Part shown: positions 8,152 to 17,806 of the stretch, piece after piece | How positions within the stretch are numbered: position 1 is the stretch's first letter | Layout of the letters: each line of letters begins with the position of its first letter | From: Streptomyces sp. NRRL F-6131 | GTDB taxonomy: Bacteria > Actinomycetota > Actinomycetes > Streptomycetales > Streptomycetaceae | Reading direction: 5' to 3' | DNA: 64,000 bases | Assembly: GCA_000719695.1 (NCBI GenBank) | Contig: JOHN01000010.1 | Span: 1-64,000 of the forward strand | The notes under the pieces: generated by a model | Seen by the model: only the letters and a program-made list of their open reading frames with translations | Told to the model about the DNA's origin: nothing | Databases searched by the model: none | Made by a program: the position numbers and the translations under genes

Positions 8152-9252
8152 ATGATGAGCAGCGTTGCCGAGAACGCCGCCAGAGGCACCCACACCCACC
8201 AGTGGCGGGGTCTGATCGAGGAGTACCGGGACCGCCTGCCGGTCAGCGCGGCGACCCCCGTGGTCACCCTGCTGGAGGGCGGCACCCCCCTGGTCCCCGC
8301 CCAGGTGCTGTCCGAGCGCACCGGCTGCGAGGTCTACCTCAAGGTCGAGGGCGCCAACCCGACCGGGTCCTTCAAGGACCGCGGCATGACGATGGCCATC
8401 TCCAAGGCGAAGGAGGACGGCGCCCAGGCCGTCATCTGCGCCTCCACCGGCAACACCTCGGCCTCCGCCGCCGCGTACGCGGTGCGCGCCGGGATGGTGT
8501 CGGCGGTCCTGGTCCCGCAGGGCAAGATCGCCCTCGGCAAGATGGGCCAGGCGCTGGTGCACGGCGCGAAGATCCTCCAGGTGGACGGGAACTTCGACGA
8601 CTGCCTCACCCTTGCGCGTGAACTGTCCGAGAAGTACCCGGTGGCCCTGGTCAACTCGGTGAACCCGGTGCGGATCGAGGGCCAGAAGACCGCCGCCTTC
8701 GAGATCGTCGACATGCTCGGCGACGCGCCGGACATCCACGTCCTGCCGGTCGGCAACGCGGGCAACATCACCGCGTACTGGAAGGGCTACCGCGAGTACG
8801 CGACGGACGGCCTGGCCGCCCGCACCCCGCGGATGTGGGGCTTCCAGGCCGCCGGCTCGGCCCCGATCGTGGACGGCGCCCCGGTGCTCAAGCCGCAGAC
8901 CATCGCCACCGCGATCCGGATCGGCAACCCGGCCTCCTGGGACTTCGCGCTCGCCGCGCGGGACGAGTCGGGCGGTCTGATCGACAAGGTGACCGACCGT
9001 CAGATCCTCTCGGCCTACCGACTGTTGGCCTCCCAGGAGGGCGTCTTCGTGGAGCCCGCCTCGGCCGCCTCGGTGGCCGGTCTGCTGGCCAAGGCGGAGG
9101 CCGGCCTGGTCGACCCGGGCCAGCGGATCGTCTGCACGGTGACCGGCAACGGCCTCAAGGACCCGGACTGGGCGGTGGCCGGCGCGCCGCAGCCGCAGAT
9201 CGTTCCGATCGACCCCGAGGCCGCGGCCCGGCGGCTCGGCCTGCTCGACTGA
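8152..9252 (+). CDS. thrC: Threonine synthase
   Basis: A 366-residue fold-type II PLP enzyme that converts O-phosphohomoserine to threonine. The cofactor lysine is in GSFKDRG (about residue 75). The phosphate-binding loop reads PVGNAGNI, and the substrate loop STGNTSAS follows the lysine. Length is that of the shorter bacterial class. It starts six bases after hom and is followed by strong hairpins, so hom-thrC is the operon and thrB is transcribed separately. Confidence 0.96.
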   Translation: MMSSVAENAARGTHTHQWRGLIEEYRDRLPVSAATPVVTLLEGGTPLVPAQVLSERTGCEVYLKVEGANPTGSFKDRGMTMAISKAKEDGAQAVICASTGNTSASAAAYAVRAGMVSAVLVPQGKIALGKMGQALVHGAKILQVDGNFDDCLTLARELSEKYPVALVNSVNPVRIEGQKTAAFEIVDMLGDAPDIHVLPVGNAGNITAYWKGYREYATDGLAARTPRMWGFQAAGSAPIVDGAPVLKPQTIATAIRIGNPASWDFALAARDESGGLIDKVTDRQILSAYRLLASQEGVFVEPASAASVAGLLAKAEAGLVDPGQRIVCTVTGNGLKDPDWAVAGAPQPQIVPIDPEAAARRLGLLD

Positions 9253-9653
9253 CGCGCCGCCGGCACCCCGCCGGCGCACCGCCGCAAAGGCGACGGGGAC
9301 GGGCGGGCCGACGCCCGTCCCCCCACCTCGGGCCGACCCTTTCGGGGGTCGGCCCGGTCCCGTTCCGGGCTGCCACTTTTGTGTCAATTCCGCGGCGCAT
9401 TCCGATCCGATTCCGGCATGAATTCCGGCCAGAACCGGCAACACACCAGATCGAAGGCCCACGGGGTGTACCGCTGTGGAACCTGTCTTCGATACTCTGG
9501 GTCCGGCCGTGTGGCACATGCCCCGGGTCCGGCCCCTCCGCGGGTCGCGCCACCGACGGTGACCGCCCGCCCCGGCCGGGGCCCCGCGGCCCGCTCCCCA
9601 CCCTCGCACCGACGCGCTTCGCGCCGCCCGATTTCCCCAGGAGAGTCCACCGC
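9253..9653. other. Intergenic region thrC-thrB
   Basis: About 400 bp without a supported gene. The left part holds two hairpins, a smaller one near 9295-9320 and the strong terminator at 9330-9355. The segment 9370-9440 is noticeably less GC-rich than its surroundings and probably carries the thrB promoter, though no clear box pair is visible. An AGGAG ribosome binding site lies at 9639-9643. Confidence 0.5.
9330..9355 (+). terminator. Terminator of hom-thrC
   Basis: A 10-bp perfect stem (9330-9339 with 9346-9355) around TTTCGG. Confidence 0.8.
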
Positions 9654-10589
9654 ATGGCCGGTCCTGCGTTCCGTGCCGCCGCCGTCCGGGTCCGGGTTCC
9701 CGCGACCAGTGCCAACCTCGGCCCGGGCTTCGACGCCTTCGGACTCGCGCTGGGTCTGTACGACGACGTGGTCGTCAGGGTCGCCGACTCCGGGCTCTCC
9801 GTCGACATCGCCGGCGAGGGCGCCGACACGCTCCCGCGCGACGAGCGCCACCTGCTGGTCCGCTCGATGCGCGCCGCCTTCGACCGGCTCGGCGGCCAGC
9901 CGCGCGGCCTCGAGGTGGTCTGCGCCAACCGGATACCGCACGGCCGCGGCCTGGGCTCCTCGTCCGCCGCGATCTGCGCCGGCATCGTCGCCGCCCGCGC
10001 CGTCACCATCGGCGGCCCGTCCGCCCTGGACGACGACGCCCTGCTGGCCCTCGCCTCCGAGCTGGAGGGCCATCCGGACAACGTCGCGGCCTGCCTGCGC
10101 GGCAACTTCACCGTGGCGTGGACCGAGGAGGACACCGCCCGGGCGATCGCCCTGGAGCCGTCCGCCGAGGTCGTCCCGGTGGTGTTCGTACCGGCCACCG
10201 AGGTGCTCACCGAGACCGCCCGGGGCCTGCTGCCGAAGACCGTCCCGCTGGCCGACGCCGCCGCCAACGCCGGCCGGTCCGCGCTGCTGGTCGAGGCGCT
10301 GACCCGGCGGCCCGAGCTGCTGCTCGCCGCCACCGAGGACCGGATCCACCAGGACTACCGGGCCTCCGCGATGCCCGACAGCGCCGCGCTGGTGGCCGCG
10401 CTGCGCGCCGAGAACGTGCCCGCGGTGATCTCCGGCGCCGGTCCGACCGTGCTCGCGCTCACCGACGAGGCGGGCGTGCAGAAGGTCCTGGACTTCGCCG
10501 GGGACCACGGTTCCGGCGGCCCGGTGTTCACCGCCCACCGGCTCGAACTCGACCGGACCGGCGCCTCGGTGCTCCCGCTGGACGTCTGA
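9654..10589 (+). CDS. thrB: Homoserine kinase
   Basis: A 311-residue GHMP-family kinase that phosphorylates homoserine with ATP, supplying the substrate of ThrC. The GHMP phosphate-binding loop is PHGRGLGSSSAA (about residues 92-105), and the N-terminal strand VRVPATSANLGPGFD and the C-terminal SGAGPTVLAL motif are both typical. ATG 9654 is set by an AGGAG box at 9639-9643 and matches the family N-terminus; the frame is open further upstream without start signals. It is separated from hom-thrC by a terminator, so it has its own promoter. Confidence 0.96.
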   Translation: MAGPAFRAAAVRVRVPATSANLGPGFDAFGLALGLYDDVVVRVADSGLSVDIAGEGADTLPRDERHLLVRSMRAAFDRLGGQPRGLEVVCANRIPHGRGLGSSSAAICAGIVAARAVTIGGPSALDDDALLALASELEGHPDNVAACLRGNFTVAWTEEDTARAIALEPSAEVVPVVFVPATEVLTETARGLLPKTVPLADAAANAGRSALLVEALTRRPELLLAATEDRIHQDYRASAMPDSAALVAALRAENVPAVISGAGPTVLALTDEAGVQKVLDFAGDHGSGGPVFTAHRLELDRTGASVLPLDV

Positions 10590-11196
10590 CGCACGCCGTT
10601 CGCGACGGTCCGCGCCGGTGCGCCGGTGCCGGGCCGTCCGGACACGATTGGCAACCGCAAGGCTGGGGAATGTCTGAGGGGGTCGGTAGTGTTAACCTCA
10701 TTGCTGCACCAGGTGCCCTCCGGGGCTCGGTGCGCCGCGTCCCGATCCCAGCACTCCGCGCCAGCGGGGTCCCGGCGATGTACGGGGCGACGATTCTCCG
10801 GGAGCCCACCGCAGCGCGTACGCAGCCTGCCTGCGCGACTTGCGGCCGCATCCCGAAGCCGTGACGGCACCTGACTCCCACCCGCGGCCTCCCACCTCGA
10901 GGCCAGGACGGGCGGAGCGCGGGCCACCGTCACGCGACGGGGGCCCGGGATTCGCAGGCAGCGTGGGGGCGCTTTCTCCCGGCCGGCGGCCGGGGGGAGG
11001 GTCGACGGACGACCGTCCCGCCACGCCACTCAGCACCACCGTGCGTCAAGCACCGCACCTCGCAGCTCTCCCCCGACCGGCACACCGCCATCCGGGGGAT
11101 CACCGCCTCGGACCGACGCAGTCGAGCGTTGGTCAGGACAGCACAACCGGTCGCCGAGCCAGACAGGCCGACGTCCGCTCCAGGGAAGGACCCTTA
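10590..11196 (+). other. Long leader region of rho
   Basis: About 600 bp between thrB and rho. A TAGTGT box at 10687-10692 followed by a less GC-rich stretch (GTTAACCTCATTGC) is the best candidate for the rho promoter and would give a 5' untranslated leader of roughly 500 nt. The frames that span the leader do not look like proteins. Long rho leaders are known to serve Rho-dependent autoregulation in other bacteria; the same is inferred here. Confidence 0.5.
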
Positions 11197-13287
11197 GTGA
11201 GCGACACCACCGATCTGATGGGCGCGCGCCCGGACGCCGAGGCGTCGGACGCAGCCGCCGCCCCTGCGGCCCCGGCGCGGCGCCGCCGTACCGCCGCCGC
11301 GGGCCTGGACGGCATGGTCCTGGCCGAGCTGCAGAAGCTCGCCGCGGACCTGGGCATCACCGGTACCGGACGCATGCGCAAGAGCCAGCTGATCGAGACC
11401 ATCAAGGAGAAGAGCGGCGGCGACCCGCTGCTCGCCGGCGCCGCCGCCGCTCCGGCCGCCAAGCGCGCGGCCAAGGCCGAGACCGCCGAGCCGGCCGAGA
11501 AGCCCGCCCGCCGGGCCACCAAGGCCGCCGCCCGGGCCGAGGCCCCCGCCGCCGCCGACGCGCAGGCCCAGATCGAGATCCCGGTCCAGGCCGCCGCCGA
11601 GACCGCCGCGCCCGCCCGTGCCGAGCGCACCCGCCGCCGGGCCACCTCGGCCGCCGGTGCCCCGGTCGCCGAGGCCGCCGAGGCTCCCGCCGCCGTGGCG
11701 ACCGAGGCCAAGCAGGCCGAGGCCCGCCCCGAGGGCGCCCGCGCCCTGGAGGGCCGCGAGGAGGGTCGCACCGAGACCCGCCGTGACCGCCGTGACCGCC
11801 GCGACCGCCGCGAGGGCGGCGAGCGCGAGGGCCGCCAGGAGACCGCCGAGGCTCCGGCCGGCGACGCCGACTCGCGCGAGTCGCGTCGTGACCGCCGCAA
11901 CCGCCGGGACCGCACCGACCGCGCCGACCGCCAGGGCGGCCAGCAGCAGGGCGCCCAGGGCGAGGCCCCGCAGAGCCGCCAGAGCGGCGGCCAGCAGGCC
12001 CAGCCGCAGGCGCAGCAGCAGGGCGGCTTCGAGGACGACGAGTTCGGCGACGGCCGTCGTGGCCGCCGCGGCCGCTACCGCGACCGCCGGGGCCGGGGCC
12101 GCCGCGAGGGCTTCGAGACCGGTGGTCCCGCGGAGCCGCAGATCGGTGAGGACGACGTCCTGATCCCGGTCGCGGGCATCCTCGACATCCTCGACAACTA
12201 CGCGTTCGTCCGCACCTCCGGCTACCTGCCGGGGCAGAACGACGTCTACGTCTCGCTCGCCCAGGTCCGCAAGAACGGCCTGCGCAAGGGTGACGCCATC
12301 ACCGGTGCGGTGCGCCAGCCGCGCGAGGGCGAGCGCCGCGAGAAGTTCAACGCCATGGTGCGGCTGGACTCCGTCAACGGCATGGACCCGGAGAGCGGCC
12401 GCGGCCGTCCCGAGTTCAACAAGCTGACCCCCCTGTACCCGCAGGAGCGGCTGCGCCTGGAGACCGACCCGGGCGTGCTGACCACCCGGATCATCGACCT
12501 GGTGTCGCCGATCGGCAAGGGCCAGCGCGGTCTCATCGTCGCGCCGCCGAAGACCGGCAAGACGATGGTGCTGCAGGCGGTCGCCAACGCGATCACCCAC
12601 AACAACCCCGAGTGCCACCTGATGGTCGTCCTGGTCGACGAGCGTCCGGAAGAGGTCACCGACATGCAGCGGTCGGTGAAGGGCGAGGTCATCTCCTCGA
12701 CCTTCGACCGCCCGGCGGAGGACCACACCACCGTCGCCGAGCTCGCCATCGAGCGCGCCAAGCGCCTGGTGGAGCTGGGCCACGACGTGGTGATCCTGCT
12801 GGACTCGATCACCCGCCTCGGCCGCGCCTACAACCTGGCGGCGCCGGCCTCCGGCCGCATCCTGTCCGGTGGTGTCGACTCGACCGCGCTCTACCCGCCG
12901 AAGAAGTTCTTCGGTGCCGCGCGCAACATCGAGAACGGCGGCTCGCTGACCATCCTGGCCACCGCGCTGGTCGAGACCGGCTCGCGGATGGACGAGGTGA
13001 TCTTCGAGGAGTTCAAGGGCACCGGCAACATGGAGCTCAAGCTCGACCGGAAGCTCTCGGACAAGCGCATCTTCCCGGCCGTCGACGTGGACGCCTCCAG
13101 CACCCGCAAGGAGGAGATCCTGCTCGGTGGCGAGGAGCTGGCCATCGTCTGGAAGCTGCGCCGGGTGCTGCACGCGCTCGACTCGCAGCAGGCGATCGAG
13201 CTGCTGCTGGACAAGATGAAGCAGACCAAGAGCAACGCCGAGTTCCTGATGCAGATCGCCAAGACGACCCCCGGGTCCGGCGACTGA
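11197..13287 (+). CDS. rho: Transcription termination factor Rho, with actinobacterial insertion
   Basis: A 696-residue hexameric RNA helicase that ends transcription at Rho-dependent sites. It starts with the Rho N-terminal helix bundle ([17 protein letters not shown]). A low-complexity insertion of more than 200 residues follows, first Ala-Glu-Lys rich, then Arg-Asp-Gly rich, as is usual in high-GC actinobacteria. The cold-shock RNA-binding domain comes next, then the ATPase core with Walker [14 protein letters not shown], Walker [17 protein letters not shown] and the R-loop region [16 protein letters not shown] 11197 has a GGAAGGA box six bases upstream. A perfect terminator follows. Confidence 0.97.
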   Translation: MSDTTDLMGARPDAEASDAAAAPAAPARRRRTAAAGLDGMVLAELQKLAADLGITGTGRMRKSQLIETIKEKSGGDPLLAGAAAAPAAKRAAKAETAEPAEKPARRATKAAARAEAPAAADAQAQIEIPVQAAAETAAPARAERTRRRATSAAGAPVAEAAEAPAAVATEAKQAEARPEGARALEGREEGRTETRRDRRDRRDRREGGEREGRQETAEAPAGDADSRESRRDRRNRRDRTDRADRQGGQQQGAQGEAPQSRQSGGQQAQPQAQQQGGFEDDEFGDGRRGRRGRYRDRRGRGRREGFETGGPAEPQIGEDDVLIPVAGILDILDNYAFVRTSGYLPGQNDVYVSLAQVRKNGLRKGDAITGAVRQPREGERREKFNAMVRLDSVNGMDPESGRGRPEFNKLTPLYPQERLRLETDPGVLTTRIIDLVSPIGKGQRGLIVAPPKTGKTMVLQAVANAITHNNPECHLMVVLVDERPEEVTDMQRSVKGEVISSTFDRPAEDHTTVAELAIERAKRLVELGHDVVILLDSITRLGRAYNLAAPASGRILSGGVDSTALYPPKKFFGAARNIENGGSLTILATALVETGSRMDEVIFEEFKGTGNMELKLDRKLSDKRIFPAVDVDASSTRKEEILLGGEELAIVWKLRRVLHALDSQQAIELLLDKMKQTKSNAEFLMQIAKTTPGSGD

Positions 13288-13302
13288 CCGGCCGAGCCCA
13301 AC

Positions 13303-13334
13303 GAGCCCCGGCCCGCGCGAGCGGGCCGGGGCTC
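13303..13334 (+). terminator. Intrinsic terminator of rho
   Basis: A perfect 14-bp stem (13303-13316 with 13321-13334) with a GCGA tetraloop, followed by GCTGCTTTCC. Confidence 0.9.
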
Positions 13335-13372
13335 GCTGCTTTCCCGGCCGGGGTGCGGTGCCGGGGTTTGTT

Positions 13373-13392
13373 CCAGACTTGGGACAGTCTGG
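13373..13392. promoter_or_regulatory. Inverted repeat upstream of the LCP gene
   Basis: CCAGACT and AGTCTGG form 7-bp arms separated by six bases. The repeat ends 25 bp before the proposed -10 box, next to the -35 position, so it may be an operator. Confidence 0.4.
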
Positions 13393-13417
13393 GCCCTTTG
13401 GATCATCTTGTCCGATT

Positions 13418-13423
13418 TACTCT
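13418..13423 (+). promoter_or_regulatory. -10 element for a leaderless LCP-gene transcript
   Basis: TACTCT lies seven bases before the ATG at 13431, with no ribosome binding site between. Confidence 0.5.
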
Positions 13424-13430
13424 GGACCGT

Positions 13431-14558
13431 ATGGCCGAACACAAGAGGGTCCCGAGCCGACGCCGCAAGCTCCTGCGCGCGGCGGCCTGCGGGTCCGCCG
13501 CGCTCGTCGTCCTCGGGGCCGGGGCCGCCGGGTACGCGTACCTGCGGCTGGACGGCAACATCAAGAGCGTCGACATCGACGCCCGGCTCGGCACCTCCCG
13601 CCCGCCGACGGCCACCGACGGCTCCTTCAACCTGCTGGTGCTCGGCTCGGACTCGCGGGCCGGCGGCAACGCGGACCTCGCCGGCGGTGACACGGGCGGC
13701 ACCGCCCGCTCGGACACCGCGATGGTGCTGCACGTCAACCAGGACCACTCGCGCGCCGACGTGGTCTCGATCCCGCGCGACACCCTCGTCCCGCGGCCCG
13801 AGTGCACCGACCAGCGGGGCCGGACGGTGGCGGCCGCCAAGCGCGCGATGTTCAACAGCGCCTACGAGGCCGGCGGCGCGGCCTGCGCGGTGAAGACCGT
13901 GGAGCAGCTCAGCGGGCTGCGGATGGACCACTACGTCGAGGTGGACTTCGCCGGCTTCGCCCGGCTGGTGGACGCGATAGGCGGGGCCACCGTGACCACC
14001 ACGGTGGCCATCCACGACGAGGACAGCGGACTGGACCTCGCGCCCGGCGAGCACCACCTGGACGGCAAGCAGGCGCTCGCCTTCGTCCGCACCCGGCACG
14101 GCGTCGGCGACGGCAGCGACCTCGGCCGGATCGAGCTGCAGAAGCAGATGGTGCGCTCGCTGCTCAAGCAGGCCGGCGGGATCGGGCTGCTGACCAACCC
14201 GGTGAAGCTCTGGTCGGTCGGCGACACCCTGACCCGCTCGATCACCACCGACTCCGCGCTCGCCTCGGTGAACTCCCTGGTCGGCCTGGCCGAGCAGCTC
14301 AAGGGCATCGGGCCGGACCAGCTGAGCCTGGTCACCCTGCCGGTGGTGGCCGCCCCCGGCGACCCGGACCGGGTGGTCGAGCAGCAGCCCGCCGCGGACC
14401 GGCTCTGGGCGGCCCTGAAGGCCGACGAGCCGGTGCCGGCGGGCGTGGTGGCCGCCCAGCCCCCGAACCCCGCCCAGGCCACCCCCACGGCCCCGGCGAA
14501 GGTCACCCCCACGACCCCCGCGACGGCCCGCGGAACGGCGCCCGCCGGACGCGGGTGA
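13431..14558 (+). CDS. LytR-CpsA-Psr (LCP) family cell-wall ligase
   Basis: A 375-residue membrane-anchored enzyme of the family that transfers lipid-linked glycopolymers to peptidoglycan. After a basic cytoplasmic tail there is one membrane helix (about residues 18-38), then the extracellular LCP domain. Family motifs are LLVLGSDSRAGG, RSDTAMVLHV, the arginine-bearing VSIPRDT, MDHYVEVDFAGFARLVDAIGG and FVRTRHG...GSDLGRIELQKQ. The C-terminus is a Pro-Thr-Ala rich tail of unknown use. The WecA-type transferase at 20071 makes the kind of lipid-linked sugar these enzymes consume, but a direct link is inferred only. Likely a single-gene, leaderless transcript. Confidence 0.93.
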   Translation: MAEHKRVPSRRRKLLRAAACGSAALVVLGAGAAGYAYLRLDGNIKSVDIDARLGTSRPPTATDGSFNLLVLGSDSRAGGNADLAGGDTGGTARSDTAMVLHVNQDHSRADVVSIPRDTLVPRPECTDQRGRTVAAAKRAMFNSAYEAGGAACAVKTVEQLSGLRMDHYVEVDFAGFARLVDAIGGATVTTTVAIHDEDSGLDLAPGEHHLDGKQALAFVRTRHGVGDGSDLGRIELQKQMVRSLLKQAGGIGLLTNPVKLWSVGDTLTRSITTDSALASVNSLVGLAEQLKGIGPDQLSLVTLPVVAAPGDPDRVVEQQPAADRLWAALKADEPVPAGVVAAQPPNPAQATPTAPAKVTPTTPATARGTAPAGRG

Positions 14559-14703
14559 GCCCCCGGAGGGGCCCGGAATATCCCGGAGCGCCCCCCGGTT
14601 TGGGAAGAAGCGGCCCGTCCTGGCAGACTGGTCCGTCGGTCCCGGTTCACGAGCGGCGTCCCCGCCGCCGACCCGGTGCCCTCCCGAACACTAGGAGAAC
14701 CCC

Positions 14704-14925
14704 TTGAAGTCCAACGTTCACCCCGAGTACGTGGTCACCCGCGTGACCTGCACCTGCGGTGCCGAGTTCGTCACCCGCTCCACCGAGAAGAGCGGCGAGA
14801 TTCGCGCCGAGGTCTGCTCGCAGTGCCACCCGTTCTACACCGGCAAGCAGAAGATCCTCGACACCGGTGGCCGCGTCGCCCGCTTCGAGGCCCGCTTCGG
14901 CAAGCAGCACAGCGCGAAGGCCTAG
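14704..14925 (+). CDS. rpmE: Ribosomal protein L31 (zinc-binding form)
   Basis: A 73-residue large-subunit ribosomal protein. It has the C+ pattern, with cysteines in TCTCGAEF and CSQCHPFYTG that bind zinc; the zinc-free paralogue, controlled by Zur in streptomycetes, lacks them. The start is the rare TTG at 14704, fixed by AGGAG eight bases upstream and by the conserved N-terminus MKSNVHPEY. A very long hairpin follows and separates it from prfA. Confidence 0.96.
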   Translation: MKSNVHPEYVVTRVTCTCGAEFVTRSTEKSGEIRAEVCSQCHPFYTGKQKILDTGGRVARFEARFGKQHSAKA

Positions 14926-14934
14926 CGCTCCCTC

Positions 14935-14989
14935 GGCGCCGGTTCCCGGTGCCCCCGTACTCGTTCCGGGGGCACTGGGGACCGGCGCC
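14935..14989 (+). terminator. Long hairpin terminator of rpmE
   Basis: A 23-bp stem (14935-14957 with 14967-14989) with two G-U pairs and a 9-nt loop, starting nine bases after the stop. Confidence 0.85.
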
Positions 14990-15066
14990 GTTCGCGTCCC
15001 CCCGCACCCTCCGCGCTCCGCGGTCCCCAGATCCACCCACCGATCCCCGGGAAGAAGGCCACCCCC

Positions 15067-16143
15067 ATGTTCGAGGCAGTCGAAGAGCTCCTCGTCGAGC
15101 ACGCCGACCTCGAAACGAGGCTGGCAGACCCGTCGGTCCACGCCGACCAGGCGAACGCCCGCAAGCTGGCCAAGCGCTACGCCGAGCTGACCCCGATCAC
15201 CCGGGTCTACCGGGAGTGGAAGCAGGCCGGCGACGACATCGACACCGCCCGCGAACTCGCCGCCGAGGAGCCGGAGTTCCTCGCCGAGGTGAAGGCCGGC
15301 GAGGCCCGCCGCGAGGAGCTGACCGAGGAGCTGCGGCTGCTGCTGGTCCCGCGCGACCCGAGCGACGACAAGGACGTCATCCTGGAGATCAAGGCCGGTG
15401 AGGGCGGCGAGGAGTCCGCGCTGTTCGCCGGCGACCTGCTCCGGATGTACCTGCGGTTCGCCGAGCGGATCGGCTGGAAGACCGAGATCATCGACTCCAA
15501 CGAGTCCGACCTCGGCGGTTACAAGGACGTCTCGGTGGCCGTGAAGACCAAGGGGAACGCCGAGCCCGGCCAGGGCGTCTGGGCCCGGCTGAAGTACGAG
15601 GGCGGCGTGCACCGCGTGCAGCGCGTCCCCGCCACCGAGTCGCAGGGCCGCATCCACACCTCGGCGGCGGGCGTGCTGGTCACCCCCGAGGCCGAGGAGG
15701 TCGAGGTCGAGATCGTCGCCAACGACCTGCGGATCGACGTGTACCGCTCCTCCGGCCCGGGCGGCCAGTCGGTCAACACCACCGACTCCGCGGTCCGGAT
15801 CACCCACCTGCCGACCGGTATCGTGGCGTCCTGCCAGAACGAGAAGAGCCAGCTGCAGAACAAGGAGCAGGCGATGCGCATCCTGCGTTCGCGGCTGCTG
15901 GCCGCCGCGCAGGAGGAGGCCGAGCGCGAGGCCTCGGACGCGCGCCGCAGCCAGGTCCGCACGGTGGACCGCTCCGAGCGGATCCGGACGTACAACTACC
16001 CGGAGAACCGCATCTCGGACCACCGTACGGGCTTCAAGTCGTACAACCTGGACCAGGTGCTGGACGGCGACCTGAACGCCGTCATCCAGTCCTGCGTCGA
16101 CGCGGACGCCGCGGCCAAGCTCGCCGCGGCCCAACAGAACTGA
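15067..16143 (+). CDS. prfA: Peptide chain release factor 1
   Basis: A 358-residue factor that recognises UAA and UAG and releases the finished peptide from the ribosome. The codon-recognition motif PAT is in [11 protein letters not shown] and the peptidyl-tRNA hydrolysis motif GGQ in [14 protein letters not shown]. The helical N-terminal domain (residues 1-100) and length are normal. It is followed after 58 bp by the methylase that modifies the GGQ glutamine, so the two are probably co-transcribed. Confidence 0.98.
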   Translation: MFEAVEELLVEHADLETRLADPSVHADQANARKLAKRYAELTPITRVYREWKQAGDDIDTARELAAEEPEFLAEVKAGEARREELTEELRLLLVPRDPSDDKDVILEIKAGEGGEESALFAGDLLRMYLRFAERIGWKTEIIDSNESDLGGYKDVSVAVKTKGNAEPGQGVWARLKYEGGVHRVQRVPATESQGRIHTSAAGVLVTPEAEEVEVEIVANDLRIDVYRSSGPGGQSVNTTDSAVRITHLPTGIVASCQNEKSQLQNKEQAMRILRSRLLAAAQEEAEREASDARRSQVRTVDRSERIRTYNYPENRISDHRTGFKSYNLDQVLDGDLNAVIQSCVDADAAAKLAAAQQN

Positions 16144-16201
16144 CACCGGCGGCGGCGGGACCGACGTCGAGGCCGGAGAGCGGAAGCAAGAGGTCGTACG
16201 G

Positions 16202-17068
16202 ATGAACCTGCTACTCGCCGAGGTGGCCCAGGCCACCCAGCGGTTGGCCGCGGCCGGCGTGCCGTCGCCGCGCTTCGACGCGGAGGAGCTCGCCGCACAC
16301 GTCCACAACGTCAGGCGCAGCCAGCTGCACACCGTGCAGGACGCCGACTTCGACGCCCGGTACTGGGAGGCGGTGGCCCGCCGCGAGGCCCGCGAGCCGC
16401 TCCAGCACATCACCGGCCGGGCGTTCTTCCGCTACCTCGAACTCGAGGTCGGCCCGGGCGTCTTCGTGCCCCGCCCGGAGACCGAGTCGGTCGTCGAGTG
16501 GGCCATAGACGCCGTCCGCGACATGGACGTCGCCGAGCCGCTGGTCGTCGACCTGTGCTCCGGCTCCGGCGCCATCGCGCTCGCCCTCGCCCAGGAGCTG
16601 CCGCGCTCCGTGGTGCACGCCTTCGAGCTGGACGAGGGCGCGCTGCCCTACACCCGGCGCAACATCGAGGCCTCGCCCGACCGCGCGCGGGTCACCCTGC
16701 ACGAGGGCGACGCCACCCGGGCCTTCGAGGACGAGCGCGCCTGGGACGGCCGCTTCGACCTGGTGATCTCCAACCCGCCCTACATCCCGCTCACCGAGTG
16801 GGAGTACGTGGCGCCGGAGGCCCGCGACCACGACCCGCAGATGTCGCTGTTCTCCGGCGAGGACGGCCTGCACACCATCCGCGGCATCGAGCGCGTCGCG
16901 GCCCGGCTGCTGCGCCCCGGCGGCGCCGTGGTGATCGAGCACGCCGACACCCAGGGCGGCCAGGTCCCGTGGATCTTCAACGAGGAGGCCGGCTGGACCG
17001 ACACCGCCGACCACCGCGATCTGAACAACCGCCCGCGCTTCACGACGGCCCGCAAGGCGTCGTTGTGA
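16202..17068 (+). CDS. prmC: Release-factor glutamine methyltransferase
   Basis: A 288-residue SAM-dependent enzyme that N5-methylates the glutamine of the release-factor GGQ motif. The helical N-terminal domain binds the factor. The methyltransferase core shows FVPRPETE, the SAM loop VVDLCSGSGAIALALA and the catalytic NPPY in LVISNPPYIPL. Length is normal. It lies directly behind its substrate gene prfA and 90 bp before the sua5-type gene. Confidence 0.96.
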   Translation: MNLLLAEVAQATQRLAAAGVPSPRFDAEELAAHVHNVRRSQLHTVQDADFDARYWEAVARREAREPLQHITGRAFFRYLELEVGPGVFVPRPETESVVEWAIDAVRDMDVAEPLVVDLCSGSGAIALALAQELPRSVVHAFELDEGALPYTRRNIEASPDRARVTLHEGDATRAFEDERAWDGRFDLVISNPPYIPLTEWEYVAPEARDHDPQMSLFSGEDGLHTIRGIERVAARLLRPGGAVVIEHADTQGGQVPWIFNEEAGWTDTADHRDLNNRPRFTTARKASL

Positions 17069-17158
17069 CCGGCGGGCACCGCACCACGGCCCGCGGGGCA
17101 GCGCAGTGAACACCGCAGTGAACAACGTCATGAGTCCGTCCGGAAGGGGACCGCACCG

Positions 17159-17806
17159 ATGAGCCGCCGCTACGACTGTGCCGATGCCGGGGACCGCGCG
17201 ACCGGTCTGCGCGAGGCCGCCTCGGCCGTCCGCCGCGGCGAACTCGTCGTGCTGCCCACCGACACCCTGTACGGGGTCGGCGCGGACGCCTTCTCGCCGG
17301 AGGCGGTGGCCGCCCTGCTGGCCGCCAAGGGCCGCGGCCGCAACATGCCCTCGCCGGTGCTGGTCGGCTCGCCGACCACCCTGCACGGCCTGGTCACCGA
17401 CTTCTCCGAGCAGGCCTGGGAGCTCGTCGACGCCTTCTGGCCGGGCGGGCTCACGCTGGTCGCCCGGCACCAGCCCTCGCTGCGCTGGGACCTCGGCGAG
17501 ACCCGCGGCACCGTCGCGGTCCGGATGCCGCTGCACCCGGTCGCCATCGAGCTGCTGAACGTGACCGGCCCGATGGCGGTCTCCAGCGCCAACCGGACCG
17601 GCGGCCCGTCCCCGGCCACCTGCGACGAGGCCCAGCAGCAGCTCGGCGACGCCATCTCGGTCTACCTGGACGGCGGCACCGCCGACCACGCCCAGGCCTC
17701 GTCGATCGTCGACGTCACCGGCAAGGTTCCGGTGCTGCTGCGGGCCGGCGCGATCTCCGTCGAGCAGCTGAGGGAGGTCGTCCCCGACCTGGAGGCCGGC
17801 AGTTGA
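17159..17806 (+). CDS. L-threonylcarbamoyladenylate synthase (Sua5/TsaC type)
   Basis: A 215-residue enzyme that makes threonylcarbamoyl-AMP from threonine, bicarbonate and ATP, the first step of the t6A37 modification of tRNAs that read ANN codons. The YrdC fold is recognisable by LPTDTLYGVGADAF, the Lys-Arg motif KGRGRNMPSPVLV, and the SxN motif VSSANRTGGPSP. It has the short TsaC-like length but some linker-like sequence at the end. The next gene overlaps its stop codon by four bases, so the two are translationally coupled. Confidence 0.93.
   Translation: MSRRYDCADAGDRATGLREAASAVRRGELVVLPTDTLYGVGADAFSPEAVAALLAAKGRGRNMPSPVLVGSPTTLHGLVTDFSEQAWELVDAFWPGGLTLVARHQPSLRWDLGETRGTVAVRMPLHPVAIELLNVTGPMAVSSANRTGGPSPATCDEAQQQLGDAISVYLDGGTADHAQASSIVDVTGKVPVLLRAGAISVEQLREVVPDLEAGS

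Noticed and set aside
5052..13173. Several long minus-strand frames opposite lysA, hom-thrC-thrB and rho
   Set aside because: All are antisense shadows with Gly/Arg/Val/Asp-rich translations and no start signals.
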